From: Listeria monocytogenes
GTDB taxonomy: Bacteria > Bacillota > Bacilli > Lactobacillales > Listeriaceae
Assembly (NCBI RefSeq): GCF_041765605.1
Contig: NZ_CP168900.1
Location: 574,001 to 638,000, forward strand
Direction: 5' to 3'
DNA length: 64,000 nt
This document shows positions 17,570 through 26,237 of this stretch, piece after piece; within the stretch, counting starts at the first letter, position 1; every line of letters begins with the position of its first letter. The translations under genes were made by a program, and so were the position numbers. The notes under the pieces were generated by a model. The model was not told the origin of the DNA. It made no database searches and worked only from the letters and a program-made list of their open reading frames with translations.

Positions 17570-18820
17570 TTATTTGCTGAATGTTTCATCTTGTAGTTTT
17601 CTAAGTTTCCAAACAGTAGTGGATTCATCTAATGAAACGTCTTCGTCTGTAATAAATGTTCCAGCTTTGATATTTCTGCGGGCTACTACCTCACCGCTAA
17701 TCAAGCCGATTGGAATATGACCATTCGTTGCCATATCAACGTGAGTTTCCAGTACACCGCGTACACAGAAACCACCAATGCCATCTAATTTTTCGCCGGT
17801 TGAAATATCTTTCTTAGCAACGGCAACTGTTTCGGAAACTGGTGCTCCCATTGGCACGATAGCGTGATCGTGGTTCAACACAGCTTTTGCAATGGTTAGA
17901 GGTGTTTCAAGGCTTGCTAGGTGATAAGGACGATAAAGAATGTGGTGATCGCGGTCGCCTTTTTTCATGAGGTAGCTAAGTTCGTGACTAACGCCTTCAT
18001 TTTGTCCTTTGACGATAACGAATACCCCAGGAGCTAAGCCATCTACATACTCTACAACGCCAAATTTGTTTAAAATTCCACCTTGGTCTTTTAGGTCGAG
18101 GTCTTTGATGACAGAATCAACATCACCAGAAATACCATGCATTCCAACAACGTCTGGAACATAGCCAATAGCATTAGAAAGTAAGTTCATTTCTGCCATT
18201 GTTTTTGTTCCATCTTGGAAAGCAGCTAGCATGTGAGACGCCATGTTTTTCCCGTCGGCTTCCGCTTGGCAACTATCAGGGTTAGCGCTGATTTTAAGTT
18301 TATTATTTTTTCCTTTACCAGCGACAAGGACTTCCATACCCATTGATTTGGAAAATTCGTAAAGTTCAGTTATTGCAGCAGGTTCGTCGCCATCGGAGCC
18401 AGTATATACGAGGCCTGCGCTGTCATATAATTTTTTCATTAACGGTCCGATAGTAATATCAATTTCTACATTAAGTAAAACGAGTTGTTTTTTAGCAAGT
18501 AAAGTTTCTAGGGAAATTTTTGCGCCGACTTCTGGAACACCAGTAGCATCGACAATCACTTCTACAAGATCAGAATGAATAATTTCTTTAAAGTCATTAG
18601 ATAATAGAATTTTTTCTTTTTTGGTTGCTGTGGCATTGTAAGCATCTGCTGCTTTTTGTGCTGCTTCTACATGAATATCGCTAATACCAACGACACTCAT
18701 ACCTGGAATTGCGGCGATTTGCGAAATCATGCCGAATCCCATTTGACCAGCGCCGATAACACCAACGCGAATCGGATTATTTTCGTTCTCACGAGCAAGT
18801 AACTGTCTATATAAAGTCAT
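17570..18820 (-). CDS. NAD(P)-dependent oxidoreductase with C-terminal SAF domain
   Basis: 416 residues. The N-terminus is a Rossmann fold with GAGQMGFG in RVGVIGAGQMGFGMISQ, related to homoserine dehydrogenase and Gfo/Idh proteins. Residues about 320-405 resemble a SAF (antifreeze/FlgA-like) domain (KDISTGEKLDGIGGFCVRG, ARRNIKAGTFITDEDV). The family recurs beside glucitol-type PTS genes and probably oxidises or isomerises the imported polyol phosphate, but I know no assigned substrate. It is the first structural gene after the operator/cre region; the SD TAGGAGGAAC is strong. Confidence 0.75.
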   Translation of the reverse strand: MTLYRQLLARENENNPIRVGVIGAGQMGFGMISQIAAIPGMSVVGISDIHVEAAQKAADAYNATATKKEKILLSNDFKEIIHSDLVEVIVDATGVPEVGAKISLETLLAKKQLVLLNVEIDITIGPLMKKLYDSAGLVYTGSDGDEPAAITELYEFSKSMGMEVLVAGKGKNNKLKISANPDSCQAEADGKNMASHMLAAFQDGTKTMAEMNLLSNAIGYVPDVVGMHGISGDVDSVIKDLDLKDQGGILNKFGVVEYVDGLAPGVFVIVKGQNEGVSHELSYLMKKGDRDHHILYRPYHLASLETPLTIAKAVLNHDHAIVPMGAPVSETVAVAKKDISTGEKLDGIGGFCVRGVLETHVDMATNGHIPIGLISGEVVARRNIKAGTFITDEDVSLDESTTVWKLRKLQDETFSK

Positions 18821-18834
18821 TTCAAGTTCCTCCT

Positions 18835-18848
18835 AGTAATCGTTTTCA
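18835..18848 (-). promoter_or_regulatory. cre (CcpA) site of the PTS operon
   Basis: Read on the minus strand, TGAAAACGATTACT matches the cre consensus TGWAANCGNTNWCA at 13 of 14 positions. It lies between the operon promoter and the first start codon, where CcpA acts as a roadblock. Confidence 0.75.
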
Positions 18849-18904
18849 TTTATTAAAATAAAACTCCGGATAAAGCTATTTTATCCTAACAAATGAATTT
18901 TGTA

Positions 18905-18931
18905 ACATTTGTCACCATTGGTGACAAATGT
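18905..18931. promoter_or_regulatory. 27-bp palindromic operator of the PTS operon, probably for the SorC regulator
   Basis: Perfect 12-bp arms ACATTTGTCACC and GGTGACAAATGT around a 3-bp centre (ATT). It lies about 10-36 bp downstream of the predicted transcription start. A related half-site, ACATTTGTGACAAC on the minus strand, sits at 20071-20084 in front of the regulator gene itself. Confidence 0.75.
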
Positions 18932-18947
18932 CGTATTTCACAAATTA

Positions 18948-18976
18948 AATATAACACTTTAACATTTTTTCGTCAA
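18948..18976 (-). promoter_or_regulatory. Promoter of the glucitol-type PTS operon
   Basis: Minus strand: -35 TTGACG (18976-18971), 17-bp spacer, -10 TATATT (18953-18948). Transcription would start near 18941 and run into the operator and cre. Confidence 0.7.
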
Positions 18977-19011
18977 TGGAATATTATATGTTTTTATTTT
19001 TTAGAGAAATA

Positions 19012-19044
19012 AAAAAAGCTCATTCCATTGTGGGAGAGAGCTTT
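19012..19044 (-). terminator. Terminator after the SorC regulator gene
   Basis: On the minus strand an imperfect hairpin AAGCTCTCTCC / GGAATGAGCTT is followed by a run of seven T. It separates the regulator transcript from the PTS operon. Confidence 0.65.
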
Positions 19045-19078
19045 TGGAGATTATAAATTTTATAATTAAGAATAATGA

Positions 19079-20026
19079 CTAATCATTTTTTTGCAGAATG
19101 TATTCAGCCATTCTATCAGTAATCACAATCACATCTATCAATCCAGCGTCAAGAGCAGCAACTAACGCTTCTTTTTTTTGTAGTCCGTTTGCGAGCGCGA
19201 CGACAGTTGGGATATTTTTTAGTTCCTCTAAACTAAGACCGATGACATGGGTATTAATTTCTGTGTTTGCTTCTTTACCATCTGCTGTGAAGAAGCGTGA
19301 ATTAATATCACCTACAACATCTCTATAGCGTAGTTCTTCAATATCTTCTGGATTAATATAGCCGATTTCTTCCATTGTGCTGTGATTATAAGGACTTGAA
19401 ACGCCGACAATAGCCATATCAACGGTTTTTCCTTCTTCTAATACTTCGCTAATATACTTATTTTTGGATAAATCGGTTTTCATCTCTGTATCTTCAACGA
19501 GCGCAGGAGCATACAAATACTTGGAATGACATTTCATTTTTTTCTTTAAATCATAACAAATTTGATTGGAGTGCAAATCAATATCACTCGAGCCCATTCC
19601 TCCGATAAGTGGAATAATTGTTAAATCTTTGTGCGGGATAAAAGGGAATTCATTAGCAAATTTGCGGATGGTTTTTCCCCATGAAATACCTAGAGTGTTT
19701 ACTTTGGCAATTCTTTTACTTAGTGTATAAGCCGCTTCTTTGGCAAGGAAATTCAGTGCTTCTTCGTCGGACATATCGTGCGTTGCGACGACAATAGCTT
19801 CCTCTAAACCGAACTTTTCTTCTAATTTTTGTTCTAAATCTACCGTATAGTATGTTTCGTCTTTAATGAAGATTTCAACAATACCTAAGTCTTTCGCGCG
19901 TTGCAAGGTTTTAGAAATAATCGATCTTGATATCCCGATTTTTTTGGCAATTTGTGCTTGGGTCCAGCCATAGTGATAGTACCACGTAGCGATTTTTACC
20001 ATATCTCTTTTTTCTTCCCATTTCAT
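19079..20026 (-). CDS. SorC/DeoR-type transcriptional regulator
   Basis: 315 residues: an N-terminal helix-turn-helix (YGWTQAQIAKKIGISRSIIS) followed by a sugar-phosphate-binding SorC domain (GISWGKTIRKFANEF, VIPLIGGMG, VALANGLQKKEALVAALDAG). It controls polyol or sugar operons in response to a phosphorylated intermediate. I start at ATG 20026 because the upstream ATG at 20041 is itself part of the SD ATGGAGGT. It lies directly upstream of the PTS operon on the same strand and very likely binds the 27-bp palindrome there. Confidence 0.85.
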   Translation of the reverse strand: MKWEEKRDMVKIATWYYHYGWTQAQIAKKIGISRSIISKTLQRAKDLGIVEIFIKDETYYTVDLEQKLEEKFGLEEAIVVATHDMSDEEALNFLAKEAAYTLSKRIAKVNTLGISWGKTIRKFANEFPFIPHKDLTIIPLIGGMGSSDIDLHSNQICYDLKKKMKCHSKYLYAPALVEDTEMKTDLSKNKYISEVLEEGKTVDMAIVGVSSPYNHSTMEEIGYINPEDIEELRYRDVVGDINSRFFTADGKEANTEINTHVIGLSLEELKNIPTVVALANGLQKKEALVAALDAGLIDVIVITDRMAEYILQKND

Positions 20027-20070
20027 TCTATTTACCTCCATTTTACATAATAATGGAACAAAAGTTATAC

Positions 20071-20084
20071 GTTGTCACAAATGT
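20071..20084. promoter_or_regulatory. Possible autoregulatory half-site of the SorC regulator
   Basis: On the minus strand ACATTTGTGACAAC resembles the left arm ACATTTGTCACC of the PTS operator. It lies just upstream of a TATAAC that could be the -10 of the regulator gene. Confidence 0.45.
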
Positions 20085-20286
20085 TTTATGCTAATAGTAT
20101 CATAGATTCGACCTTCTGAAAAGGATGCAGATAAATGTGGCGCTTTTATAAAGGAAAATTACTTTTTAGTCTAATTTAAAGTGATTTTTACTAATTTGTG
20201 TCAAAATAAAAAACAATTTTTTTCGTGATTTACGAGTAATTTTGCAAGCATTCTTAAAAATAAATTAGCAAAGAGTATGTAATTCC

Positions 20287-20300
20287 TTCTCCATGGAGAA
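20287..20300. promoter_or_regulatory. 14-bp palindrome upstream of the PrfA-like regulator gene
   Basis: TTCTCCATGGAGAA is a perfect palindrome in the 370-bp divergent intergenic region. A weak promoter TTAGTC-17-TATACT (-10 at 20355-20360) follows. The rest of this gap is AT-rich with nothing else I recognise. Confidence 0.4.
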
Positions 20301-20397
20301 AATATCCTAATTCAAGCATGGTAGTATTAGTTTAGTCCTTGGCAAACCTAGCAATATACTACTTAATCGTTCATCTTAGAATAGGAGTGGATTTTTA

Positions 20398-21063
20398 GTG
20401 GAACAACTATTTACTTACAAAGAATTTGTTAGCATGATGAAAAATTACGGTATTAAACACAAAAAACGCAAATTAAAATGCGGTGAAAATATTATGACTA
20501 ATTCTACGGAACCCAATAGTGTCATTTTATTAATACATGGTTACATAAGTAGTTACACTTGCGAGTCACCTGGAAAACTTTTGTCTGTTTTTGAGCCAGG
20601 TGTTTTCTTAAGTTATTCCATATTAGAAGAATTGCCACCACTTGTAACAAATATTGCGCTTTCAGATGATTGCGTAGTGTATGAGTATAAAAAAGAAGAC
20701 ATTGAATATGCTTTATCGTTATTTCCAGAAAACTTTGGCTTTCAATATTTCTTTTTAAAAAAGATTGGATGTCATTTATATTATAGAGCTTTACTCAATG
20801 GCAAAAATCACCATGAAAAATTATATTATGCAATAAAGTATTTAGGAATACTTATTGGTAAAAAAGATGAAAATGGAAATATTTTATTGCCACCAGAAGT
20901 TACAATCAAAATTTTAATTGAGTACAGTACATTATCAAAAGCAGCTTTTTACAGACAACGTATTCGCCTATTAGAACAAGAAATTTTGAAGCAGCATAAA
21001 AAAACTTTTATAGTTCAAAAAAAGGTAGCGAAACACTATGAAAAACAGCTAACTAGCATTTAA
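20398..21063 (+). CDS. Crp/Fnr (PrfA-like) family regulator
   Basis: 221 residues. Residues about 20-120 look like a cyclic-nucleotide-binding-like beta-roll (NSVILLIHGYISSYTCESPGKLLSVFEPGVFLSYS) and residues about 160-215 like a winged helix (PPEVTIKILIEYSTLSKAAFYRQRIRLLEQ), as in the PrfA-like Listeria Crp family. The GTG start at 20398 follows the SD AGGAGTGG. It lies 20 bp upstream of the first WxL locus on the same strand, so it is probably in the same transcript and may control it. The helix-turn-helix is not textbook, so the family call is moderate. Confidence 0.65.
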   Translation: MEQLFTYKEFVSMMKNYGIKHKKRKLKCGENIMTNSTEPNSVILLIHGYISSYTCESPGKLLSVFEPGVFLSYSILEELPPLVTNIALSDDCVVYEYKKEDIEYALSLFPENFGFQYFFLKKIGCHLYYRALLNGKNHHEKLYYAIKYLGILIGKKDENGNILLPPEVTIKILIEYSTLSKAAFYRQRIRLLEQEILKQHKKTFIVQKKVAKHYEKQLTSI

Positions 21064-21083
21064 AAAGGAGATTTTAAAATACA

Positions 21084-23231
21084 ATGAAAATAAATTGGAA
21101 GATAGTTCTAGTTTTTGTTTTGATTTTTGCGCTTATTGTACCGGTCTATTCGAAAGCTATAGAGGCGGAAAAAAGTGTAGTGCCTGAACAACCAGTGGAG
21201 CCTGTAATAGAGGAAGCCATAAAGGAAACTCCAGAAAATAAAGAAACGGTATCAGAAACTCCAACAAAAGAAACGATACCAGAGACTCCAACAAAAGAAA
21301 CAGTATCAGAACCCCAAAAAACAGAAGAGAGTACAACGAAACAACCGCTGAAGGAGCCGGAGCCTAGCAAACTGAAAGCTAACTCTTTAACCATACCCGC
21401 GAATAGTAGGATAGTAGATTTGTTTCCGGATCCGGTAATGGCAGAATCCTTAGTTCGAAACTTAAATATTCAAATCAAGTATAAAAATGATTGGGTTGTG
21501 ACTGACGTTATTACCCAAGCAGATTTAGATAATTTATCTTTTTTTACTGATTTATCTTCAGTCATTATAAAAAATATAGAAGGTATACAGTATATGACTA
21601 ATCTAAAGACTATAAACATTCGGTCAGATGATAATTTGCAAGGGATATCAGCTTTATTAAAAGCACCAAATGGATATCCAAAATTAGAAGAGCTAACTCT
21701 TACAAGAGCAGGAATTACGGATGTCTCACCGATTTTAAAAATGAATGCACCAAAGTTAGTCTTTCTAAATCTATCCAAGAATAAAATTAGTGATTTATCT
21801 CCATTTGCAAGTCTGCCAAACAAATTTCCTAATATAGACGAAATCATACTTGATAATAACGATATTTCAAATATCGAGCCAATGGTTAAGTATACTAGTG
21901 CTAGTCTGAGATATATTCATTTTACTAGTAATTATATTTCTGATTTATCGAGTTTTAAAGATCATTCTCTGCCAAATTTAGTAGAAATTAATTGTGCCAA
22001 TCAAAGAATATACTTAGAACCAATCGAAATCTCTGCAAAATACGATTTTACCGTAAAACCGGAAGAGATTATAGGTGTATCAAAATCAATTCCTATGACT
22101 ACGTTTTATCCAACTGCGAAAATGGATGATGCAACCTCGATGATTACTTGGAAGCAAGAGATAATAGAAATCAAGCCAACCATTGGTTTAAAAGAAGGGG
22201 GGATTACAGAGGGAGTTAATTATGGATGGGATGATGTTAGTTCAATTAAGGATAATAATGGACGGGTAGTTTATTCAGGAAGATTTTTCCAACCGCTAGT
22301 ATATATAGTGGCTCCAAAGATTATCTCCTATGAAAAACAACTTATTTATGATATAGACACGCCACTCACAGAGGAACAATTGCTAAAAGATGCAAAAGTC
22401 GTCGTAGATCAACCATCAAAAATCACAACTAATTTTAATGACGCAATACCGAGTTCAAAAGAGCCTACCAAGTATGTAGTTACTATCGAAGCTTCTAACA
22501 TTGATGGAGGCGAGTCTGTCAATGTAGAGGTTATATTTCAACCGAAGCCACCTATCATAACTGCAGAGGAAGAATATACCTATTTAGTTGGTGAAACTGT
22601 GGATGCTAATCAATTTAGATTAGATGTGAATGCCACTTTGACTGGTGTAGGTTCATTAGTGGATGATTTTGAGGAAGTGGTAGACTTTACGAAAGTTGGC
22701 GATTATGTTGTAACGCTGTCCTCTCCCGGAAATCCACCAGCTTCTCAAACAGCAATCCCTGTAACCGTAGTTGTACATGTTAGAGAGAGTATGGAGCTAC
22801 ATATTCCTAGTGAATTTAGGATGGGTGTAGATAAAGATTTAGAATCAGTGCCCATTTTAAATAGAAAACAAACGTTGAAATGCTACGGAGCAGATGGAGA
22901 GGTAGATTTAAAGGTTATAGATAGAAGGAAATTAAAGCAAGGCTGGACGATAACAGGGGCAATGACAACATTCACAAATAGTAGCGGAGATATCATTCAA
23001 AGTTCGCTCAAGTATCAAAGTAAATCTCCAGGGAGCAACCCCGTTTACTTAAGCAATGAAAATCAGCCTATTGAACAAAAACAAGCAACTCCTACAGAAA
23101 CAGGCTTTGTTTCTACTATTTTTGACTTAGAAGAGAGTTTAACAATAGAAATTCAGCCTAATGATGCTTTGGTGGGAGATGCTTATGAATCTAAGGTTAC
23201 GTGGACTCTAGAAGATGCGCCTAGGCCTTAA
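21084..23231 (+). CDS. Leucine-rich repeat surface protein with C-terminal WxL domain
   Basis: 715 residues. A signal peptide (about 1-25) is followed by a Pro/Glu/Thr-rich stalk with short repeats (ETPTKETIPETPTKETVSEP), an internalin-like LRR region (about 140-310; LEELTLTRAGITDVSPIL, LVFLNLSKNKISDLSPF), Ig-like or bacterial adhesion modules (about 395-570), and a WxL domain (about 570-715) ending VTWTLEDAP. There is no LPXTG or GW anchor; WxL domains bind peptidoglycan non-covalently. It heads the surface part of locus 1 and corresponds to lmo0549 by memory. Confidence 0.85.
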   Translation: MKINWKIVLVFVLIFALIVPVYSKAIEAEKSVVPEQPVEPVIEEAIKETPENKETVSETPTKETIPETPTKETVSEPQKTEESTTKQPLKEPEPSKLKANSLTIPANSRIVDLFPDPVMAESLVRNLNIQIKYKNDWVVTDVITQADLDNLSFFTDLSSVIIKNIEGIQYMTNLKTINIRSDDNLQGISALLKAPNGYPKLEELTLTRAGITDVSPILKMNAPKLVFLNLSKNKISDLSPFASLPNKFPNIDEIILDNNDISNIEPMVKYTSASLRYIHFTSNYISDLSSFKDHSLPNLVEINCANQRIYLEPIEISAKYDFTVKPEEIIGVSKSIPMTTFYPTAKMDDATSMITWKQEIIEIKPTIGLKEGGITEGVNYGWDDVSSIKDNNGRVVYSGRFFQPLVYIVAPKIISYEKQLIYDIDTPLTEEQLLKDAKVVVDQPSKITTNFNDAIPSSKEPTKYVVTIEASNIDGGESVNVEVIFQPKPPIITAEEEYTYLVGETVDANQFRLDVNATLTGVGSLVDDFEEVVDFTKVGDYVVTLSSPGNPPASQTAIPVTVVVHVRESMELHIPSEFRMGVDKDLESVPILNRKQTLKCYGADGEVDLKVIDRRKLKQGWTITGAMTTFTNSSGDIIQSSLKYQSKSPGSNPVYLSNENQPIEQKQATPTETGFVSTIFDLEESLTIEIQPNDALVGDAYESKVTWTLEDAPRP

Positions 23232-23250
23232 CTAAAAGGAGCAATTCGAT

Positions 23251-23529
23251 TTGAAAAAAATAGGATTCATTATATTTTGTTGTTTATTCTTATGTGCAAC
23301 ACCATTTTATGTAGAAGCAAAAAAGGCAGATACAGCGACTAGTAAAGCAGGCGTTGTAATGAAAGAAAAGCCTAGTAAAGTCAAAACTGGAACAGATGAT
23401 AGGACAGGAACCTATCCTACAAAGTTTTCGAAAAAGCTTCCAAAAACGGGAGAGGCGGGCGATTTGCCACTTATTTTTGCCGGTATAAGTCTAGTTTTAT
23501 TTGCAAGTAAAAAAATTTTAAGGAGGTGA
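23251..23529 (+). CDS. Small LPXTG-anchored surface protein
   Basis: 92 residues: signal peptide (about 1-24, ending VEA), only about 35 mature residues, then the sortase signal LPKTG with a hydrophobic helix and the basic tail KKILRR. Sortase A would attach it to peptidoglycan. The start is TTG at 23251 with SD AAAGGAG. Such tiny LPXTG proteins are typical members of WxL gene clusters in Enterococcus, Lactobacillus and Listeria, where they are thought to complete a surface complex. It corresponds to lmo0550 by memory. Confidence 0.85.
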   Translation: MKKIGFIIFCCLFLCATPFYVEAKKADTATSKAGVVMKEKPSKVKTGTDDRTGTYPTKFSKKLPKTGEAGDLPLIFAGISLVLFASKKILRR

Positions 23530-23589
23530 GGGAAACGATTTAAAAGCTCGGCACGACAAAAAAAGGATAACAGAAAGAGGAGAATAATA

Positions 23590-24432
23590 ATGACAAGTAG
23601 AACAGTAAAATTAACAACAGCAAGTTTATTAGCACTAGGATTGATTGTAGCACCAGTACTTTCTGGAGATTTTGCTTCAGCAGCAACTTCCGTAACACAA
23701 GATTCAAAAGGGATAGTAAAATTTGATAAAAGCACAACACCAGATCCAGTTCCAGTAGATCCAGATCCAATTGGTCCTGATCCAGTTGTTCCAGATCCAA
23801 CTAATCCGCCAACAGGTAGTGACGGTCTTTGGATTTTAGCAGTATCTAATTGGGATTTTGGAACACTTGATTCATCACAATTATCTAAAGGTGCAATCAA
23901 TGTCCACAGTAAAGATTCAAAGATTACTACTTATGTAGACACTAACGGAAATGGTACACAAGACTTACCAGGAGAAGTTTCTGTAATTAAAGATGTAACT
24001 CCTTTTGCACAAGTTAGTGATTTACGTGGTTCAAATAACGGTTGGACGCTCTCTGTAACTGGTAGTGAGTTTAAAGATTCTTCTACACCTGCAAAAAAAA
24101 TTGCTGGTGCTGAGCTAACTATTCCAAAATCTATTGTTAGTTCAAAAGATTCTACTGCCCAAGCACCAACTGGATATGATAATGTAACAATTTCCATGAC
24201 TGGTGGAGCAGCAGTTCCTGTAATGGCAGCTAAAGATATGCAAACAGCTACACCAACAAATTATAATGATGACCAAGGTATGGGAACTTGGAATGATAGC
24301 TTTGGTTCAGCAGAAGTATCTGCAACAGAAACTTCTAAACCGAAATTATCTATTCCTAAAAACGTGGCTGTAGCGGATGGCACTTATCAAAGTACATTAA
24401 CTTGGACTTTAAGTGATACACCAACAGTCTAA
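23590..24432 (+). CDS. WxL domain surface protein
   Basis: 280 residues: a signal peptide (about 1-30), a Pro-Asp repeat linker (PDPVPVDPDPIGPDPVVPDP, about 53-72), then a WxL domain with the first conserved tryptophan region GMGTWNDSFG and the C-terminal signature LTWTLSDTPTV. The domain binds peptidoglycan and the WxIP partner coded next. The ATG start has SD GAGGAG. It corresponds to lmo0551 by memory. Confidence 0.9.
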   Translation: MTSRTVKLTTASLLALGLIVAPVLSGDFASAATSVTQDSKGIVKFDKSTTPDPVPVDPDPIGPDPVVPDPTNPPTGSDGLWILAVSNWDFGTLDSSQLSKGAINVHSKDSKITTYVDTNGNGTQDLPGEVSVIKDVTPFAQVSDLRGSNNGWTLSVTGSEFKDSSTPAKKIAGAELTIPKSIVSSKDSTAQAPTGYDNVTISMTGGAAVPVMAAKDMQTATPTNYNDDQGMGTWNDSFGSAEVSATETSKPKLSIPKNVAVADGTYQSTLTWTLSDTPTV

Positions 24433-24440
24433 CATTTTTC

Positions 24441-24482
24441 AAAAAGAGAAAACTGCATTTTCCGATGTTGTTTTCTCTTTTT
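24441..24482 (+). terminator. Terminator or attenuator between WxL and WxIP genes
   Basis: AAAAAGAGAAAAC pairs perfectly with GTTTTCTCTTTTT. It lies 30 bp before the WxIP start codon, so it may only partly stop transcription. The second WxL locus has a hairpin in the same place. Confidence 0.7.
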
Positions 24483-24511
24483 AAATTGAGGAATTAGGAG
24501 GAAAGAGAGAC

Positions 24512-25543
24512 TTGAAAAAAATATTCGCTATCATCTTTGCCTGTACAATTGCTATTATTTGTTTGCCAAATCAACATGCAGAAGCAGCAGAAAGTAATAG
24601 TTTTTCCGTAAAAGCAATTCTTCCAGATAATCAGGTATCAAAAGCTACATATTTTGATTTGCAAATGGAACCCAAGCAGAAGCAAAAATTAAATGTCGAA
24701 ATTACCAATCAAAGTAAAGAAAAAATGACAATCAATTGTGTTGCCAATACAGCTATTACCAATGAGATGGGGTACGTTGATTACTCGATACCAAAAACAA
24801 AACCGGACGAAACGCTCAAATATCCCTTTGCAGATATTACAGAATTAAGTGACTCCGAGATTACACTTGAACCAAATGAAACTAAAACTTGGTCGGTAAC
24901 TATCCAAATGCCAGAAGAAAACTATGATGGAATTATTTTAGGCGGATTACATTTTAAAGAAAAGAAAGCAGAGGAAAAGGAAAAAGAATCCAGCGAAAAC
25001 GATGTTCAAATCAAAAATGAATATGCTTACGTCATTGGCGTGAAATTAACTGAAAAAGCGACTGTCGTAAAGCCAGAACTAGAATTAAATCAAATTAAAC
25101 CAGCAACCCGGAATTACCGAAATGTAGTCGAAATGAATTTGCAAAATACAAAAGCGACCTTAGTTGGTGGACTGGCCGTGGATGCCAAAATATATAAGAA
25201 AGGCAGCGAAAAAGTTTTACATGAATCAAAGCGCACAGATTTATCAATGGCGCCAAATTCCAATTTTAATTACAGCGTGGACTGGGAAAATCAAGAGTTA
25301 AAACCAGGTAAATATAAATTACATTTAGTTGCTAAAAATAAAGACGATAAATGGGAGTGGACGAGAGAATTTACTATTTCATCAGATGAAGCAAAAAAAG
25401 CTAATGAAAAAGCATTAGGACTAGAGAAAGATTATACGTGGATGTATATTGCGGGCGGATTACTGCTCTTCATTCTGCTTATTATCGCAACTTACTCTAT
25501 CGGGAAACGAGCAGCAAAGAAAAAACAACAAGACGAAGAATAA
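24512..25543 (+). CDS. WxL-interacting protein (DUF916-DUF3324)
   Basis: 343 residues: signal peptide (about 1-25), a DUF916 peptidoglycan-binding domain (about 30-160, with YFDLQMEPKQKQKLNVEI and MPEENYDGIILGGLHFKE), a DUF3324 WxL-binding domain (about 170-300), and a C-terminal membrane helix (about 308-330) with basic tail KRAAKKKQQDEE. It anchors the locus's WxL proteins at the membrane. Start TTG at 24512, SD TAGGAGGAAAG. It is about 40% alike by eye to the protein at 59591-60616. Confidence 0.9.
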   Translation: MKKIFAIIFACTIAIICLPNQHAEAAESNSFSVKAILPDNQVSKATYFDLQMEPKQKQKLNVEITNQSKEKMTINCVANTAITNEMGYVDYSIPKTKPDETLKYPFADITELSDSEITLEPNETKTWSVTIQMPEENYDGIILGGLHFKEKKAEEKEKESSENDVQIKNEYAYVIGVKLTEKATVVKPELELNQIKPATRNYRNVVEMNLQNTKATLVGGLAVDAKIYKKGSEKVLHESKRTDLSMAPNSNFNYSVDWENQELKPGKYKLHLVAKNKDDKWEWTREFTISSDEAKKANEKALGLEKDYTWMYIAGGLLLFILLIIATYSIGKRAAKKKQQDEE

Positions 25544-25552
25544 GCGCAACAA

Positions 25553-25600
25553 AAAAACAGCTTGAAAAATGAGAAGTTACCTCGTTTTCAAGCTGTTTTT
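25553..25600. terminator. Bidirectional terminator
   Basis: AAAAACAGCTTGAAAA and TTTTCAAGCTGTTTTT form a perfect 16-bp stem between the convergent WxIP and cbpA genes. Confidence 0.85.
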
Positions 25601-25601
25601 A

Positions 25602-26237
25602 TTATTTTTCGATTTTTTCAGTTTCTACGACACGAAGCCCTTTGCGTTCTAAGTGAGAAACAATTTCGTTTTTCTTCTCTTCCGTTACGCCAACTGGTAA
25701 GGAAACAAGTACGCGGCGAATGAAATCTTCCGTTTGATTGTCTAATGTAATCAAACTTGCGATGCTCGAATAACGATCGATAATTTTAGTGATTTTAGTT
25801 AAAGCGCCTTGAACTTCACCTGTTGCAATCGTAAGTACGTAGCTAGTTGTTTTCACATTCCAACCATCTTGAAGCAAACCAAGTAATTTCCCGTGCGTTA
25901 AAATACCATAAAAGTTACCTTGTTCATTTAAAACAGCAATATATGGAAGCTCTTTAATAGTAAAGAATACTTCAAAGAAAGATGCATTAACACAAATGTG
26001 CTTCGTTGCATTTTTAATTAAACTCATTACTGGATCGCTAAGGCTTCCACCATTAGCCGCATGTTTGTAAATATGCATTTTATAGATGTTACCTAAGAAT
26101 TTTTCGCCTTTTTCGTCTAATACAGGAACACAGCGATAACCAGATTCTTCTAGTAAATGGATAGCCTCTTGTAAAGTTGCATCTCCTGGGACGGTTGTTA
26201 AATTTATTTTAGGGATACAAAGGTTTTTTATCAACAT
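25602..26237 (-). CDS. cbpA: c-di-AMP-binding CBS-domain protein CbpA
   Basis: 211 residues: two CBS motifs (about 8-60 and 75-130) followed by a small C-terminal ACT-like part (SSIASLITLDNQTEDFIRRV, HLERKGLRVVE). From memory this is lmo0553, reported as the c-di-AMP-binding protein CbpA; its output is not established. The start MLIKNLCIPKI at 26237 was chosen because GGAGTG lies just upstream; the frame is open further to 26303 without SD support. It is monocistronic. Confidence 0.78.
   Translation of the reverse strand: MLIKNLCIPKINLTTVPGDATLQEAIHLLEESGYRCVPVLDEKGEKFLGNIYKMHIYKHAANGGSLSDPVMSLIKNATKHICVNASFFEVFFTIKELPYIAVLNEQGNFYGILTHGKLLGLLQDGWNVKTTSYVLTIATGEVQGALTKITKIIDRYSSIASLITLDNQTEDFIRRVLVSLPVGVTEEKKNEIVSHLERKGLRVVETEKIEK

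Noticed and set aside
20195..20216. TTTGTGTCAAAATAAAAAACA upstream of the PrfA-like regulator, similar to the 19-bp element.
   Set aside because: It needs a gap and several mismatches to align and is not placed 9-10 bp before a -35.
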